Assembly (NCBI RefSeq): GCF_040183065.1
Contig: NC_091126.1
Coordinates: 145,230,204 to 145,294,203 of the forward strand
Length of the DNA: 64,000 bases
From: Periplaneta americana
Lineage: Eukaryota > Arthropoda > Insecta > Blattodea > Blattidae
Reading direction: 5' to 3'
A model generated the notes under the pieces. That model was not told where the DNA came from and did no database searches. It saw only the letters and a program-made list of their open reading frames with translations. Shown piece after piece: positions 23,746-35,036 of this stretch; within the stretch, counting starts at the first letter, position 1; each line of letters opens with the position of its first letter. A program made the translations under genes and the position numbers.

Positions 23746-24151
23746 ACCTACAATAAAACATTCCAGAGACGTTTCTTGTTTTCAGCATCCATTGTATTTC
23801 CTAAGGCTAATAAATATCTATCTATTAACATAGGCCTACACTCTTCAAAATGATATACCGTAATCACAATGTGATATTATTATTATTGGACTACAAATAA
23901 AAGTAATCAAAACTTTTGCTCATAAAATCTAATCTTCTAAAACTTATCAGTATTTTCTACTCCTGGAAGAAAAAAATACAAGACGTACGGTGGACAAGTA
24001 GGTCTAAAGGCAAATGTCCCGTATCAGTTTAAAAATAATATTACACCGATTGTACGTATTTTTCCACATCTATTTAAACTTTTCTTTCTGACACACGAAT
24101 AGGTAACTGATAACCAATAAGTGTTTTATAGAACATAATACCACAGTCTAC

Positions 24152-24185
24152 TACATACAGTCACGAAGCTTGGGACCAAATAATC
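24152..24185. repeat. End fragment of the CACAGTCTA MITE family
   Basis: CACAGTCTACTACATACAGT and the following CACGAAGCTTGG match the left TIR of the MITE at 4651, but the rest of the element is absent. It may be a truncated copy or the end of a longer relative. Confidence 0.6.
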
Positions 24186-24249
24186 ATAGACAGTGGTCAT
24201 CATTCGTTCATAGGAGAGAGTATGAACATGGGTATCTCTGACCACAATG

Positions 24250-26766
24250 GGACCTTGCTTCATATGTAAGTAAATAAATTTCTTACATCCAATAATCATA
24301 AAGTGAAAAAATATAAAAGAATGTTTAGTGAAGAAAATATAGAATATTTCAAACGTTTGCTTGAAAAGGAAAATTGGATGGATGTAACTAGCAACCCAGA
24401 TATTGATGGTAAATCAATAGAATTCATAAACATCATGAGACATTACTTTAACATTGCGTTCCCACTCAAAAAAATAATAATATCCTATAATGGATCACGT
24501 CAGTCTAATAAATGGATAACTAAAGGTATCATAATCTCATGTAGAAGGAAAAGAAAATTGCATGAACTCAGTAGATTGTCAAATGATCCAAATCTTAAAT
24601 CGTACTATAAGACATACGCCAATATCTTAAAGAAAGTTATTTTTGAGGCAAAATCAAATTCCAATAGGGACTACATAGCGAATGCTAAAAACAAAGGGAA
24701 AGCATTATGGGATGTTATAAAGAAAGAAACTGGTAAAACTTCAAAAAATGCTACCCAAACCATTGAATTATTAAACAACAACCATATAGTCAAAGATCCG
24801 CAGACAGTTGCTGAATTGTTCAACAAATACTTTGCAAATGTAACCAGCTACAATACTTCTGAAGCAATCAATCAAACCTCAATTACAAACTGCAACATAA
24901 ATAATAACACCATATTTTTAACCCCAGTATCTTCATTAGAAATACTTAAGAAAATGAAGAATTTAAAAAATAGTCTAACAGGTGGGTTTGATGAAATACC
25001 AGACCATATTATAAAAAGGTGTGCTGCCCTTCTAACAGTGCCCCTTGTAGATATATGTAACTCCTCCATAGCGACAGGTAAATTCCCCGAAAACTTGAAG
25101 ATAGCAAAAGTTCGTCCTATTCTAAAGAAGGGTAAAATGGAATGTATCGAAAATTATAGGCCAATCTCTCTTCTATCAGTTTTCTCTAAAATTATTGAAA
25201 AAGTTATGTATTCTAGACTGATATCTTTCCTGGAAGCAAATAATATACTTTGTGAGTCTCAATTTGGCTTTAGGAAAGGAAAAGGAATATGTAATGCCAT
25301 CATAAATTTCACAGAATCTATTCTAAGCTCCAAGGACAACAAAGAGCACACAGTTGGACTTTTCCTTGATCTTAGTAAGGCATTCGACATGGTAAACCAT
25401 GAAATCCTAATTCAGAAGTTGAGTCGCTTTGGTATAAGAGGATTAGCAGGTAACTGGTTCGCTTCGTATCTAAACAATAGAAAGCAAATAGTCGAAATTG
25501 GAGCAGTCAAGTCAAACATTGCTCCCCTAACAAATGGTGTTCCGCAGGGTTCCATACTTGGACCTATATTGTTCCTTCTGTATATAAATGATCTTCCAAT
25601 AAGTATAGCCCAAGCCAATACAGTGTTATTTGCAGACGATACAAATATTATTATAAATTATACTAATAGGGATAATTTAAAACAAAAAATCTATGAAACA
25701 TCAACTCATTTAGAGAAATGGCTATCACACAATAAGTTAAGACTAAACACAAACAAGACCATTTGTATAAACTTTAGCCAACATCAATTACACGATCCTG
25801 TCCAAATATTACTTAATAATATCAGGATTAAGGAAGAAAGTTATACAAAGTTCCTAGGCATATACATTGACTCAAATCTAACATGGGAATATCATGTACA
25901 ATTTTTGAATGAAAAATTGTCCAGATTATGTTATGTCTTTCGTATCTTAACCAAAATATCTCCCCTGAAGCTTCTATTGTCAATATACTATGGTTATGTA
26001 CACTCAGTTATTGCATATGGCATAATCATTTGGGGCTCATCATCAAAATCCTTACAGATACTAAAATTGCAGAAGAGAATAATAAAAATCATGAAACAAG
26101 TTCCAATACGGACTGCGAGCAGAGGCATTTTTAAAGAGCTCAATATACTACCGGATCCCCTGTATCTACGTACTAGAAACAGTCTGTTACATCCATCAGA
26201 ATGCAAAACAGTTTATACCAAACTCTGAATACCATGACTACAATACTAGAAGTTCCAGTAATATGCATTTAAAATACCACAGGCTTACCAGAAGTCTTAA
26301 CAGTATATCTCATAATGGTTGTAAATTATACAACAAGCTCCCCTTACATATTAGGAAGTGTACCCAAAAAATTTTCAAGAAATCGGTAAAAAAATATACT
26401 GTTGAAGCACATGCCACTGAGCATAAACGAGTACCTAAATTTAAATCTTGAACAGGAAATGTAACAATCTCTATTTTATATACTGTTATTGATTGCTGTT
26501 GTTTTCCCTGTTTACTGCTCCTTACCTTCCTCTTCATGTACCTGGTAGAACCACAAACTGACAAGATTGTCATTATAATAAAATACACAATATTAGAAAG
26601 TGATTATTATTATTATGTTGTAATTATAATTTTTGTCATTACTATTGTATTTGTTTACATTACTATTATACCATTGTATTAACATGTAATTGTTATCTGA
26701 CGATGCCATGAATCCTTGTATTCTGACGGCTAATAAATACAATTACAAATTACAATTACAATTACG
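24250..26766 (+). mobile_element. 5'-truncated CR1/Jockey-like LINE with nearly intact RT
   Basis: It lacks ORF1 and the endonuclease but keeps the linker, the whole reverse transcriptase, the C-terminal tail and a 3' UTR. The 3' end reads GACGGCTAATAAATACAATT followed by ATTACA-type repeats up to 26766, the kind of simple tail used by CR1/L2/Jockey-type LINEs. It is different from the LINE directly upstream. The 5' boundary is approximate and no TSD was found. Confidence 0.8.
24303..26228 (+). CDS. LINE reverse transcriptase (ORF2, truncated), 641 codons open
   Basis: This is the RT part of a non-LTR retrotransposon polyprotein, which copies element RNA into DNA at a nicked chromosomal target. 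The frame stays open for 641 codons. RT blocks in order are IENYRPISLLSVFSKIIEKV (about residue 280), SQFGFRKGKG, LFLDLSKAFDMVNHEIL (about 355), NGVPQGSILGPILFLLY (about 412) and the catalytic LFADDTNI (about 441), followed by the thumb with TKFLGIYIDSNLTWEYH. The first ~200 residues correspond to the linker after the missing endonuclease. It has no proper start and lacks the endonuclease, so it cannot act alone. Near 26190 a frameshift moves the tail into another frame (26263-26451, including NGCKLYNKLPLHIRK). The single frameshift suggests a fairly young insertion. Confidence 0.85.
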   Translation: MKKYKRMFSEENIEYFKRLLEKENWMDVTSNPDIDGKSIEFINIMRHYFNIAFPLKKIIISYNGSRQSNKWITKGIIISCRRKRKLHELSRLSNDPNLKSYYKTYANILKKVIFEAKSNSNRDYIANAKNKGKALWDVIKKETGKTSKNATQTIELLNNNHIVKDPQTVAELFNKYFANVTSYNTSEAINQTSITNCNINNNTIFLTPVSSLEILKKMKNLKNSLTGGFDEIPDHIIKRCAALLTVPLVDICNSSIATGKFPENLKIAKVRPILKKGKMECIENYRPISLLSVFSKIIEKVMYSRLISFLEANNILCESQFGFRKGKGICNAIINFTESILSSKDNKEHTVGLFLDLSKAFDMVNHEILIQKLSRFGIRGLAGNWFASYLNNRKQIVEIGAVKSNIAPLTNGVPQGSILGPILFLLYINDLPISIAQANTVLFADDTNIIINYTNRDNLKQKIYETSTHLEKWLSHNKLRLNTNKTICINFSQHQLHDPVQILLNNIRIKEESYTKFLGIYIDSNLTWEYHVQFLNEKLSRLCYVFRILTKISPLKLLLSIYYGYVHSVIAYGIIIWGSSSKSLQILKLQKRIIKIMKQVPIRTASRGIFKELNILPDPLYLRTRNSLLHPSECKTVYTKL

Positions 26767-28070
26767 ATGATTTTTTTGCCAACGAGTTGCATTTCTCGCG
26801 ATAGTTGCTAGCCGCTTGGAGCGCTGTGAGTACTAGGAACAATCAAAGACGTTTATAGACTGTGCCACCGCCATCGTGATCTAGTACAGGCCGTAAGGCA
26901 GACCATGTGACTCGCTTAACCCGATCACGAAGGGCGGCGTTTCAACCATATAAATTAATTGGAATGCATAAGGAGTAACATAAATTTCTCTAAAATGTAG
27001 TGTAATTGCTTTAATAAAATTTAAAACAATGATTAGGGGACACTTCAGACATAATTCCTTCAGAGTTAAGGTGTAATATTATGTTTAGTGTGAAAATTAC
27101 GTTGTTCGTATGTGTAATACCTGCCTTTATTTCGATTAAATATTGCGAAATTCTTGTACATTCATTTATGCACAATTCAATAATTTTCAGTCGCACCGCA
27201 CGAATATTTAGATATGTTGAAATTATAGATTATGTTTACTGTCCCATTTGCCTCTTTCTGTCTAATTTTAGTGGTCTACAGTGCCCTGCCACTACATATG
27301 TATGTTATGTCACATGGATATTATTGATTACGTTTACTATATTTAACTTATATTCCTATATTTGCAATTATAGATTATAATTAAACATAATGTCATGTAT
27401 GACGCCCGTCACATTCTATTTTTCTGTATTTTAATGCTACAATTGAATACTGAATTATTGTATTTATCTACTACCTAAGAGACGAAGTAACACAATCATA
27501 CGTACACTAATTTCATAGGAGTGGTATGGTAAATTTTCTGTCTACAATTAAGGAAGGTAGATGTGCTAAATTAAAATCACAATATAAATTCGTTTTTATT
27601 GAACCTCAAAATATCTTCCATTCTAAACTTAAAATGTTGATGCGAACAGATTATGTTAAGACGTAAAATTCTCTTCACATTAAAATAACACAGTTTTGTA
27701 ATTATTTCTGCAACATATTATGCAACAAGAAGTAAACGGAACTTATGGACACATTACACTAAATGAAGCTTAGCAATGATATGTAATGAAGTTATAATCA
27801 AAGACGTTATATAGTATACTAGACTCACACAGAGCGCTGGTGTGCTGTCCAAAATTGAAACCAGTCTGCGCATGTTCAACGCCGCCATGCTACTGGTAGA
27901 AACAGAGCGGTAAAAACGAGTGTCATATTTGTCCTTTCTTTTGTCTCAGGTGTTTTTAGAGAACAGTCTGAAAGTAATGTAAATTGATGTGATAATTGCA
28001 TGAATTTTGGTTTTGTAAATGTTATTATAGTTGATATGAAGTGATGTGCTTTGCAAATAGTGAAAAATGG
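26767..28070. other. No gene recognised; GC-rich islands at 26800-26960 and 27825-27910
   Basis: The two islands each contain a GAGCGCTG motif and a CCGCCAT motif, and the sequence AATCAAAGACGTT precedes each feature (26839 and 27799). They could be promoter-like, or ends of a DNA transposon containing the THAP exons that follow. The AT-rich rest holds only chance frames. Confidence 0.35.
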
Positions 28071-28073
28071 TGA

Positions 28074-28437
28074 TTTCCTTTATTTCCGTATAAGTGCAAT
28101 AACACGTGGCTTAGAGGGCCAGGAATTTCTTTTCACAAGTACAAACGCTTTAAAATAATAAAATTGAATTCTGGAGGCTACATTCAAACTGTAACATATG
28201 TATATGTTAGATACTATAGTTGAAAAACTCTATAATTAGGCAACAATCTGTCTTTACAGGTTCCCTTTGAAGAAGCCCGACCTTGTTGTTATAATAAGAG
28301 ACAAATTTGTGTCTACACATTATGTAAAATTGTGTTCGTCTCATTTTAAAGGTAAAGATTTTTGGGAAAGTAATGGCAATAGAATATTGAAAGATGATAT
28401 ACTATCCCTGTTTAATTTTCCAAGCCATTTGCAAAAG
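28074..28437 (+). pseudogene. THAP zinc-finger domain in two exons (P-element-type transposase or host THAP gene)
   Basis: THAP domains are C2CH zinc fingers that bind DNA; they occur in P-element transposases and in host genes derived from them. The first piece (28074-28138) reads CNNTWLRGPGISFHK and ends at a GT donor. The second (28260-28437) follows a good acceptor (TCTTTACAG). It reads FPLKKPDLVVIIRDKF, then KLCSSHFKGKDFW (the C-x2-H pair) and ILKDDILSLFNFPSHLQK, and ends at AAG|GTACGA. Joining across the 121-bp intron keeps the frame and the expected GISFHKFPLKKPDL order. Only one upstream cysteine is readable, because a stop lies just before 28074, so either the exon start is elsewhere or the gene is broken. 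No DDE-type catalytic part was found downstream. Confidence 0.65.
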
Positions 28438-28699
28438 GTACGATATAATATTATCTCTGTTGTTACAATATCAATATCATTAAAATCAATCAGTAGTTTA
28501 TGGCAATAAAGAATACTTAATTGTTAGTACAGGTATATCAGACTGTAGAGAAATCCCACTGAGTGAATTATTTAAGACTTACACATCAGATGTTAAAACA
28601 TTAGTGGAAAGATAACTTTTTGTTTTTATTATGTAAATGAATTTATCTGCAAGATAATAAACTTTCATTCAAAATTCATATATGGATAAATAAATATGC

Positions 28700-28853
28700 A
28701 GATAATAAATAAATAAATAGCTATAATAGCTAAGCCTTCTTTGTAAACTTATGATAACTATGTAAGCAAATGTATTTAATTAGAATTAGAGTCTGGCTGG
28801 GCGGAAGAGAAGGCCTACTGTCCTTAGCTCTGCCAGATTAAATAAATAAATAA

Positions 28854-28903
<50 letters not shown>

Positions 28904-28905
28904 TT
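28700..28905 (+). mobile_element. LINE 3' tail with AAATA and ATT repeats
   Basis: GTCTGGCTGGGCGGAAGAGA and then CTTAGCTCTGCCAGATTAAA precede a run of AAATAAATAAAT and an (ATT)n tract at about 28855-28898. From memory this end is shared by a common insect LINE 3' UTR. No coding part is attached. Confidence 0.45.
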
Positions 28906-30252
28906 CGCCTATAAATAACTATTTTACATTTTGCTGGATATATCTTATTAAGAAAAGCAAGGAATGGCAGCTTATTGATATTACATACGTGCATAAAAAT
29001 TATGTACCATCACTCCGCAAGCAATGATAATATACCTATTTCATTTATTTAAAATAACAATACAATATGTAAAGAAATCCACATATAAAAAGTATGTCGT
29101 TTTCTTTTTCATTTTGCATAAAGTGATTATGTTTAGTTTTTAGGTCTTCACGTTACCTATTGTTTCCAATGTATTGGGTACCGGTACGTTTTATAATTGA
29201 TAGCATTCCCTTTATTATTTGAAGAATGAATTCAATGTAATTTGGCTACCTTTGCGCAATATATTTTGCCAGATTACTTATGACCTTTGGTCTAGAAGTA
29301 CCGGTAATATAATTTTTGATTATCTAAAACTTAACAACAGATCTATACTGATTATCACATATTTATTTCACTTAAGAATTTGATTATAATAAAAACGTAT
29401 GTAATCAAGGTGCATATATTTATGTCTTGTGATGTAAGAGTAATATATGTTAACATAATTTTAGATTCTCTGAAACCTAACAATATGTTGATTATCGTAA
29501 AATTATACATTATATAATGTGTATTGTGTAGGCCTATTTATGGATGTATGAGCATGTTTTCTATAAATTGCTGCGTACGTATTTTCTTTCCTTTAATGCT
29601 CTGACGCATATCAATGAAACTTTGAATATGTTTATTTCGTCCTAATTTTACGTTAAATGTCGAAAATGGCCATAATCTGTCAATTTTAGATCATCACAGC
29701 GTTAAATTGCGTGATTTACGTACTACTATTATGCGTCTGCTCTCCAACATCATGGCGGCAAGCGCAGCGTTCAATTTGCCCCGGTTTCCTCGTTCCGCGC
29801 AGCCGAGACTGTAGGGGCTTGGTTATAATATAATATTTCACTGAGCTACATGTACTGAAATAGAAAACCCGAACATATATTACGGCCTGGTCTAGATCGA
29901 AAAGGCATTGACTGTGCCGTATTTCGCTTTGTTGTGAAAAGTTGTGTAAACTGTGAAATGTTCGTTATCGGTTGTAATAACTGTAAATGTCGAAAATACA
30001 AGAATTTGAATAATAATATGGGACAAGGAGACGTTTGTGGTACTATAAATATTGTAAGAAAAGGAGGTCAGAGTTATCCTTCTTCCGAAAGATTCAGGAA
30101 GGTGCGTTTATAAAAAATATAATATATACTTTATGAAAATAATATATAAACCTTATGTATTTCACATTTAAATAGTGGAAGGAAGGTGTTAATTTTTTCA
30201 AAAGAATACGATATCGAAAGTAAAATACATTTTATCGTCTGCTGGGGAAAGG
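28906..30252. other. No gene recognised; possible second THAP start
   Basis: A CpG-rich patch at 29745-29815 contains ATGGCGGC. At 29958 a frame begins MFVIGCNNCKCRKYKN, which recalls the start of THAP domains (cysteine followed by CNN) but shows no confirming second half. The rest is AT-rich and featureless. Confidence 0.3.
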
Positions 30253-30353
30253 GTCTGTGATGAGGCGATAGTAGCGATCCTGGTGCTGAGCAACTATCTA
30301 TGTTTGCATATTTATTAAGTATTGCGCTTCGTGACTGTATATATTAGACTGTG
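30253..30353. mobile_element. Right half of a CACAGTCTA-family MITE
   Basis: The stretch AGTAGCGATCCTGGTGCTGA through GACTGTATATATTAGACTGTG matches the right part of the MITE at 4651-4833. The left half is missing. Confidence 0.8.
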
Positions 30354-30505
30354 ATAATACTACTACTACTACTACCAAGCTTCGTGTTAGTTGTGATTAT
30401 GAGCTGTGTTATGACTTTATGACCTATCTTGGTTTTTAGGGAATCTGAATAACTGCAGGCTCGGAGAGATTTAATTTGTTGTTACTACAGTTTACAGCAC
30501 TATAC

Positions 30506-32478
30506 CAGAGCCTTCTTTAGTTACAAGCCGGGGCATGGGTAGGTTTGGCAACGCAGAGTGGAGGCGGGAGATATTAGAGTGCTATTGTGTTTGCTCATTG
30601 CTTTCGTTATACGTAACGCGTATTTTTTCAATATTACCTCATGCACAAAGGTAAGATCAAGATTCAGAGTAGTGATGTAAATTATTACGGGTTCGAAAAT
30701 AGTGTTTTATTGCAATCAATTAGCTATACTTCAGAATACGGCGTAAGTAGGCTACTTACATACAAAGGCTGCCACTTAAAATAATTACAAAAAAACATGT
30801 TTTTTATTGATAGTACGAAGGTAAATAAATAAATAAATAAAAAAGATATTCCTTGCACCGAAAATAATAAAATCAATAATGCAATAAAGACGTAAGTTCC
30901 TACGCAGTATTCTTAAGTTCCATTCAGTTAACAAATTTGTGGCTAGCAAATTGACAATGGTTTGCGACTTAATGGTGTTTCATCTGTGAAAGGTTTAGGA
31001 TATATTTTAATATTATCTTATGCGATTATTTATCGTGTTTTTCTACAAATATTTCAGATGCCTAGAAAGTGCTGTGTGCCTATGTGTCGTAGCAACTACA
31101 CTTATAATTACAAAAAATAAATACATACTTGTTTTTTTATTGATGGTACAAGGGAAAATAAATAAATACTTAAAGAAATGTTACTTGTACCAAAAATAAA
31201 TAAAAATATTGACGTACTTTCGCAATACCCTATTCCAATCAATTAACCATTATGTGGCTAGTAAATTGACAATGTTTTGCCGCTTAATGTTGTTTCACCT
31301 CTGACATGAAAGGCGTAGGATATCATATGCATTTTAATTTCATGTGATTATGTCGCGCTTTTCTAGAAATATTTCAGATGTCCAGGAAGCCAGTTTTAGT
31401 TTGAACCTGGCCAGTCACCATAACAATACTGTTATAAACTTTTTAAAATATAATTTTAAATAAATATAACTACAGAAAACAAGCTAAGAATGTGAATTAT
31501 GCAAATAGGCCTAAAATAAAATGTAAACGGAAGAAACTATTGACATTCCTATTATAATAAAAGTATGAGGATGTAAATACAGTTAAGCCAAGTAAAACAA
31601 TCTATGAAAAAATGAAAACACATCCCTTCAACATAATACGTAACAAAACGCAACATTATCTATTAAGTACATGTATATATCAATTAGCGTAAACTCAGTG
31701 GACTTTAAATCCTGTAAATACCAAGTGGGTGAATGTAGAGTATCCAACGCCCACTAAACGAATATTTCACTTTTATCACTGCCAATGTTGCGCTATAATC
31801 GTATATGCAAGGTAGGCTATAACGAAAACCTAAACTAACCAAACCTAACCTGTCAAAGAAACAACAAGTTATACTAAATATGTGTAAAATTGGCCTATGT
31901 CTATATAGTGGGCGGGACATAAGTAACATTGACCAAACCAACAAAGTGATTATATGCATCTACAAATTATAGATAGTTCTGACGTATAGCAGGCATTCCG
32001 AATCTTCAACAAAACTGCAACATTTATGGGATCACAAAACAGCTGTTTACAATGACTTTGAAAACCAACGGCGTAACTTTATTGATATAGCAGGCGAGAC
32101 CCAACAATTTGACTAGAATTCTGATACACACAAATCACAAATAAGAATATAAAAATGTGGTTATAAAATATTTAATAGAATAGTCAATTACTTTGTCATC
32201 CATAACCGTAAAAATTCCCAAAGACTGCAACCACTTTATTTTCATTTATTGTCTTGTTTTTTTATCACCAACACGCATTTAGTTTATAATACATCAACAA
32301 TTAACGTTTGGTACGACCGCAAACATAATTCCATTGACACACACTTATATTGTAACATTAATTTACATTGGAAATCGGCATTAGCACAAACACGTGTACT
32401 GTACGGTCAGCCTCCGGGTGACAGATAATTACAGTGTTGCCGACGTATGGCCCCGGCTTGTAACTAAAGAAGGCTCTG
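30506..32478 (+). mobile_element. P-element-like (THAP) transposon with 29-bp perfect TIRs, 7-bp TSD
   Basis: The first 29 bases (30506-30534, starting CAGAGCCTTCTTTAG) are exactly repeated in reverse at 32450-32478. ACTATAC flanks both sides (30499-30505 and 32479-32485), giving a 7-bp target-site duplication. Inside, a splice-acceptor-like sequence precedes an ATG that opens a THAP domain start, supporting a P-superfamily origin. A segment of about 300 bp upstream of that ATG occurs twice in tandem (about 30766-31083 and 31107-31396), the second copy with a different exon start (ATGTCCAGGAAGCC). Part of the interior (31728-31940) looks like inserted foreign repeat. At 1973 bp with no long frame it is non-autonomous. 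Confidence 0.85.
31058..31120 (+). pseudogene. THAP-domain first exon remnant of P-like transposase
   Basis: Directly after TATTTCAG, ATG at 31058 begins MPRKCCVPMCRSNY, with the closely spaced cysteine pair expected for the first zinc ligands of a THAP domain (C-x2-4-C near residues 5-10). The frame stops at 31118-31120 after 20 codons. The acceptor immediately before the ATG suggests a 5' UTR intron. It supports assigning the enclosing element to the P superfamily. Confidence 0.65.
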
Positions 32479-32944
32479 ACTATACACAACAGAGACAAGA
32501 ACAACCCACGCCCTTTTCATAAGAACGTGCTGGCATAAGCAGTATTGGTCTATGGTAGCAATTCTATGACCTATTGCTGCAATTTATTTGTTAATTGAAA
32601 TTAAAATTTCTTCACCAAAGTTATGTATTCATTTGTTCGCACGTATACGTCATATTAGCAATAAGTTCATGTAAATGTATCGTGTAAGTAGGATAAGTTA
32701 AATGTGAACCTACTTGTGAAAACTGAACTTCTATTGCAAATTGCGGCAACTTATCACAAAAAACCGCAATACCCCTATTGTGGCTTAAACTAATAAAAAT
32801 GCCGGTACTTAAGGAAATAAAAAAGTGAACTTCAAAATAGTATATTCAGTGCATCTCGTATGGGCTAAATCTCCTTTTTTATTATCAAGTTTACATCGGC
32901 TGTCGAGTTTACCTCAATTTATTGTATGGAAAATAGTTAATTTC

Positions 32945-33201
32945 GTACACACCTGTGGAGTAACGGTTAGCGCGTCTGGCCGCTAAACCAGGTGGCCCGG
33001 GTTCGAATCCCGGTCGGGGCAAGTTACCTGGTTGAGGTTTTTTCCGGGGTTTTCCCTCAACCCAATACGAGCAAATGCTGGGTAACTTTCGGTGCTGGAC
33101 CCCGGACTCATTTCACCGGCATTATCACCTTCATTTCATTCAGACGCTAAATAACCTAGATGTTGATACAGCGTCGTAAAATAACCCAATAAAATAAAAA
33201 T
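32945..33201 (+). mobile_element. tRNA-derived SINE, 15-bp TSD
   Basis: This is the best-preserved copy of the family at 3539. It has GTGGAGTAACGGTTAGCGCG, the B-box GGTTCGAATCCC, the CAAGTTACCTGGTTGAGG body and an AATAAAATAAA tail. AAAATAGTTAATTTC flanks it at 32930-32944 and 33202-33216. The perfect duplication and good tRNA boxes indicate a recent insertion. Confidence 0.95.
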
Positions 33202-33369
33202 AAAATAGTTAATTTCTGAGGAAATAGTGTGAAATACTTGACTCGATAAGATCTACCATAAAAAATATGCCCCCCCCCCTTCCCAACAGACTGAAATGCC
33301 GTTCTTGCTTTTGAGGCTACTAATATTGATTTTTCTCATATGAAATACGTACAGAGTTAAAATGATGCA

Positions 33370-34160
33370 TAAATATATTTAGAAATAAACTGAATTTGCG
33401 ATCCAGATTCGAAAAATTATATATCTCAATTTATGATTCATTTGAAAGTAAGAAGCAGAAAGATTTGAATTTATTCTCAATTTCCGGAACTTATAACTTT
33501 TTCCAAATTGACTGGGTGTAGAAGTCTCGTATGTTTCTAAAATAAAATTAATAAGAACCATATACAGTTACTGTATGGCATAAAAATATCAAATAAACTA
33601 CACAGAATTATTTCTTTCATCATGGACATACCATTTTGCAGACTATCCAAATTTAAATGTAGTCCTAACATGTTGGGCTGTAGAATGTTCAACATATTAC
33701 CACAGGATGCACAGGAAGTTTCACTTGACATATTCAAAGTCAAAGTGAAAACGTGGCTTCTTAGAAACCCATTCTATTCTGTGCAAGAATATTTTGAATT
33801 AGAAAATCAAGCTGTAGATATTTTTTAGGTTTCTTTCTCTGAATTTTATTATTATTTTGTAATATATTAGGAAATTCTCATAAATTGTTAAGTTAATTCT
33901 TGTTTTATTGTATATAAACGGAGCAAATCAAATAATATTTGTGACCAGTGTGTTACAATTTTCATCTATAGATATTAGCCTATTTTTGATAATCTTGACT
34001 CTCAATTGTAAACTCTAAGGAGTATTTGTGATCATTTTGTTTTATGTTTAGTGTTGTAATAGAATAATTTTCATTTTTTCACGATAATTTCACACGTGTA
34101 ATTTGACAATGTCATTAGCTTTTGCTATAACGACAGCTAATAAATACTATACTACTATAT
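33370..34160 (+). mobile_element. 5'-truncated LINE 3' end
   Basis: A frame at 33622-33828 reads NMLGCRMFNILPQDAQEVSL and then FKVKVKTWLLRNPFYSVQEY, the C-terminal tail typical of CR1/Jockey-like ORF2 proteins (FNxLPxxI...FKxxLKxxL). The 3' UTR ends CAGCTAATAAATACTATACT, a simple-repeat tail of the same style as the LINE at 24250. The 5' edge is uncertain. Confidence 0.65.
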
Positions 34161-34879
34161 TATCTGTGTTATCATATGTACTGTACAACAATCTACAGTA
34201 ACTTGCCTACCGCTGGAGCGCTACTGTCGCATCATTTGTCGAGTGCTGGGGCTGGGGGGGGAAGTGTCGGACAACGAGTTAGAAAGAGGTAGATATAGAG
34301 TGGTTATTGCGCCGCCATGTTTGAAGAAAATTGAACGACCGTCGGTAATGAACTTATGCGCCCAAAACAAAGTGGGCGTGGTGATAACTGACATTAGAAT
34401 CGTCAGCTGTCTTAATTTCGTTTGCATAAATCAGTTAAACTGGAGTGGAAAAACCTAGTATTTCGTCAAATACGTGCTAGGAACTTAATCTAAACTTATG
34501 TACGCTAAATTTAAAACACTTGAGCTATTCCTAGAAGGAATGCTTAAAAGATTAACCTAAGCAAAATTGTCATGTAGTACGACAAGAAGTCCTAGCAAAT
34601 ATACTGAAGAAAATGTTAATATTCCTAGGTTCTTTTAAACGCGACCTGCAAGATTGCCTATAAAATGAACGAGTATGATTCGGATGATTTTATTAAATTG
34701 TTTTCCCAGTCTCTACACTTTGCAAAACTATTTACTGTACTATAAGATATAGAATGAAAGTAGGCCCTATCTGTAGTAAACAACCTTTACCTCCAAGCTT
34801 GTAACGTGGGTGAAACATGACAAAACACGCTTTCAGTTTTTTGTTACAGTAAAGTATAATTATTATCGAAATGTGAACG

Positions 34880-34945
34880 TGAGGCCGACAGCCGGCTGGT
34901 CTGTATGAGCCTTTCAAGGGCTGTGGCACCACAGATAATTATTAG
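34880..34945 (+). mobile_element. 3' fragment of the (ATT)-tailed SINE family
   Basis: GTGAACGTGAGGCCGACAGC through CAAGGGCTGTGGCACCA matches the end of the SINE at 2856-3221. The tRNA-like head is absent. Confidence 0.6.
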
Positions 34946-34948
34946 TGG

Positions 34949-35036
34949 TAATTGAGCACTCACGTACAATAATGAGGGAAGTAGTTACGAAATATATTCA
35001 TACTTACCCCATTATTGCACGTGGGTGCTCAATTAT
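34949..35036. repeat. Palindrome with ~28-bp arms
   Basis: TAATTGAGCACTCACGTACA with the following ATAATGAGG is repeated in reverse as CCCATTATTGCACGTGGGTGCTCAATTA, with about 30 bp between. It could be the hairpin core of a small foldback element. Few mismatches were seen. Confidence 0.7.

Noticed and set aside
20021-23770. LINE inserted into the P-like element with an AAACCT duplication
   Set aside because: Only six bases match and the P-like sequence does not resume after the LINE, so the junction order is undecided.
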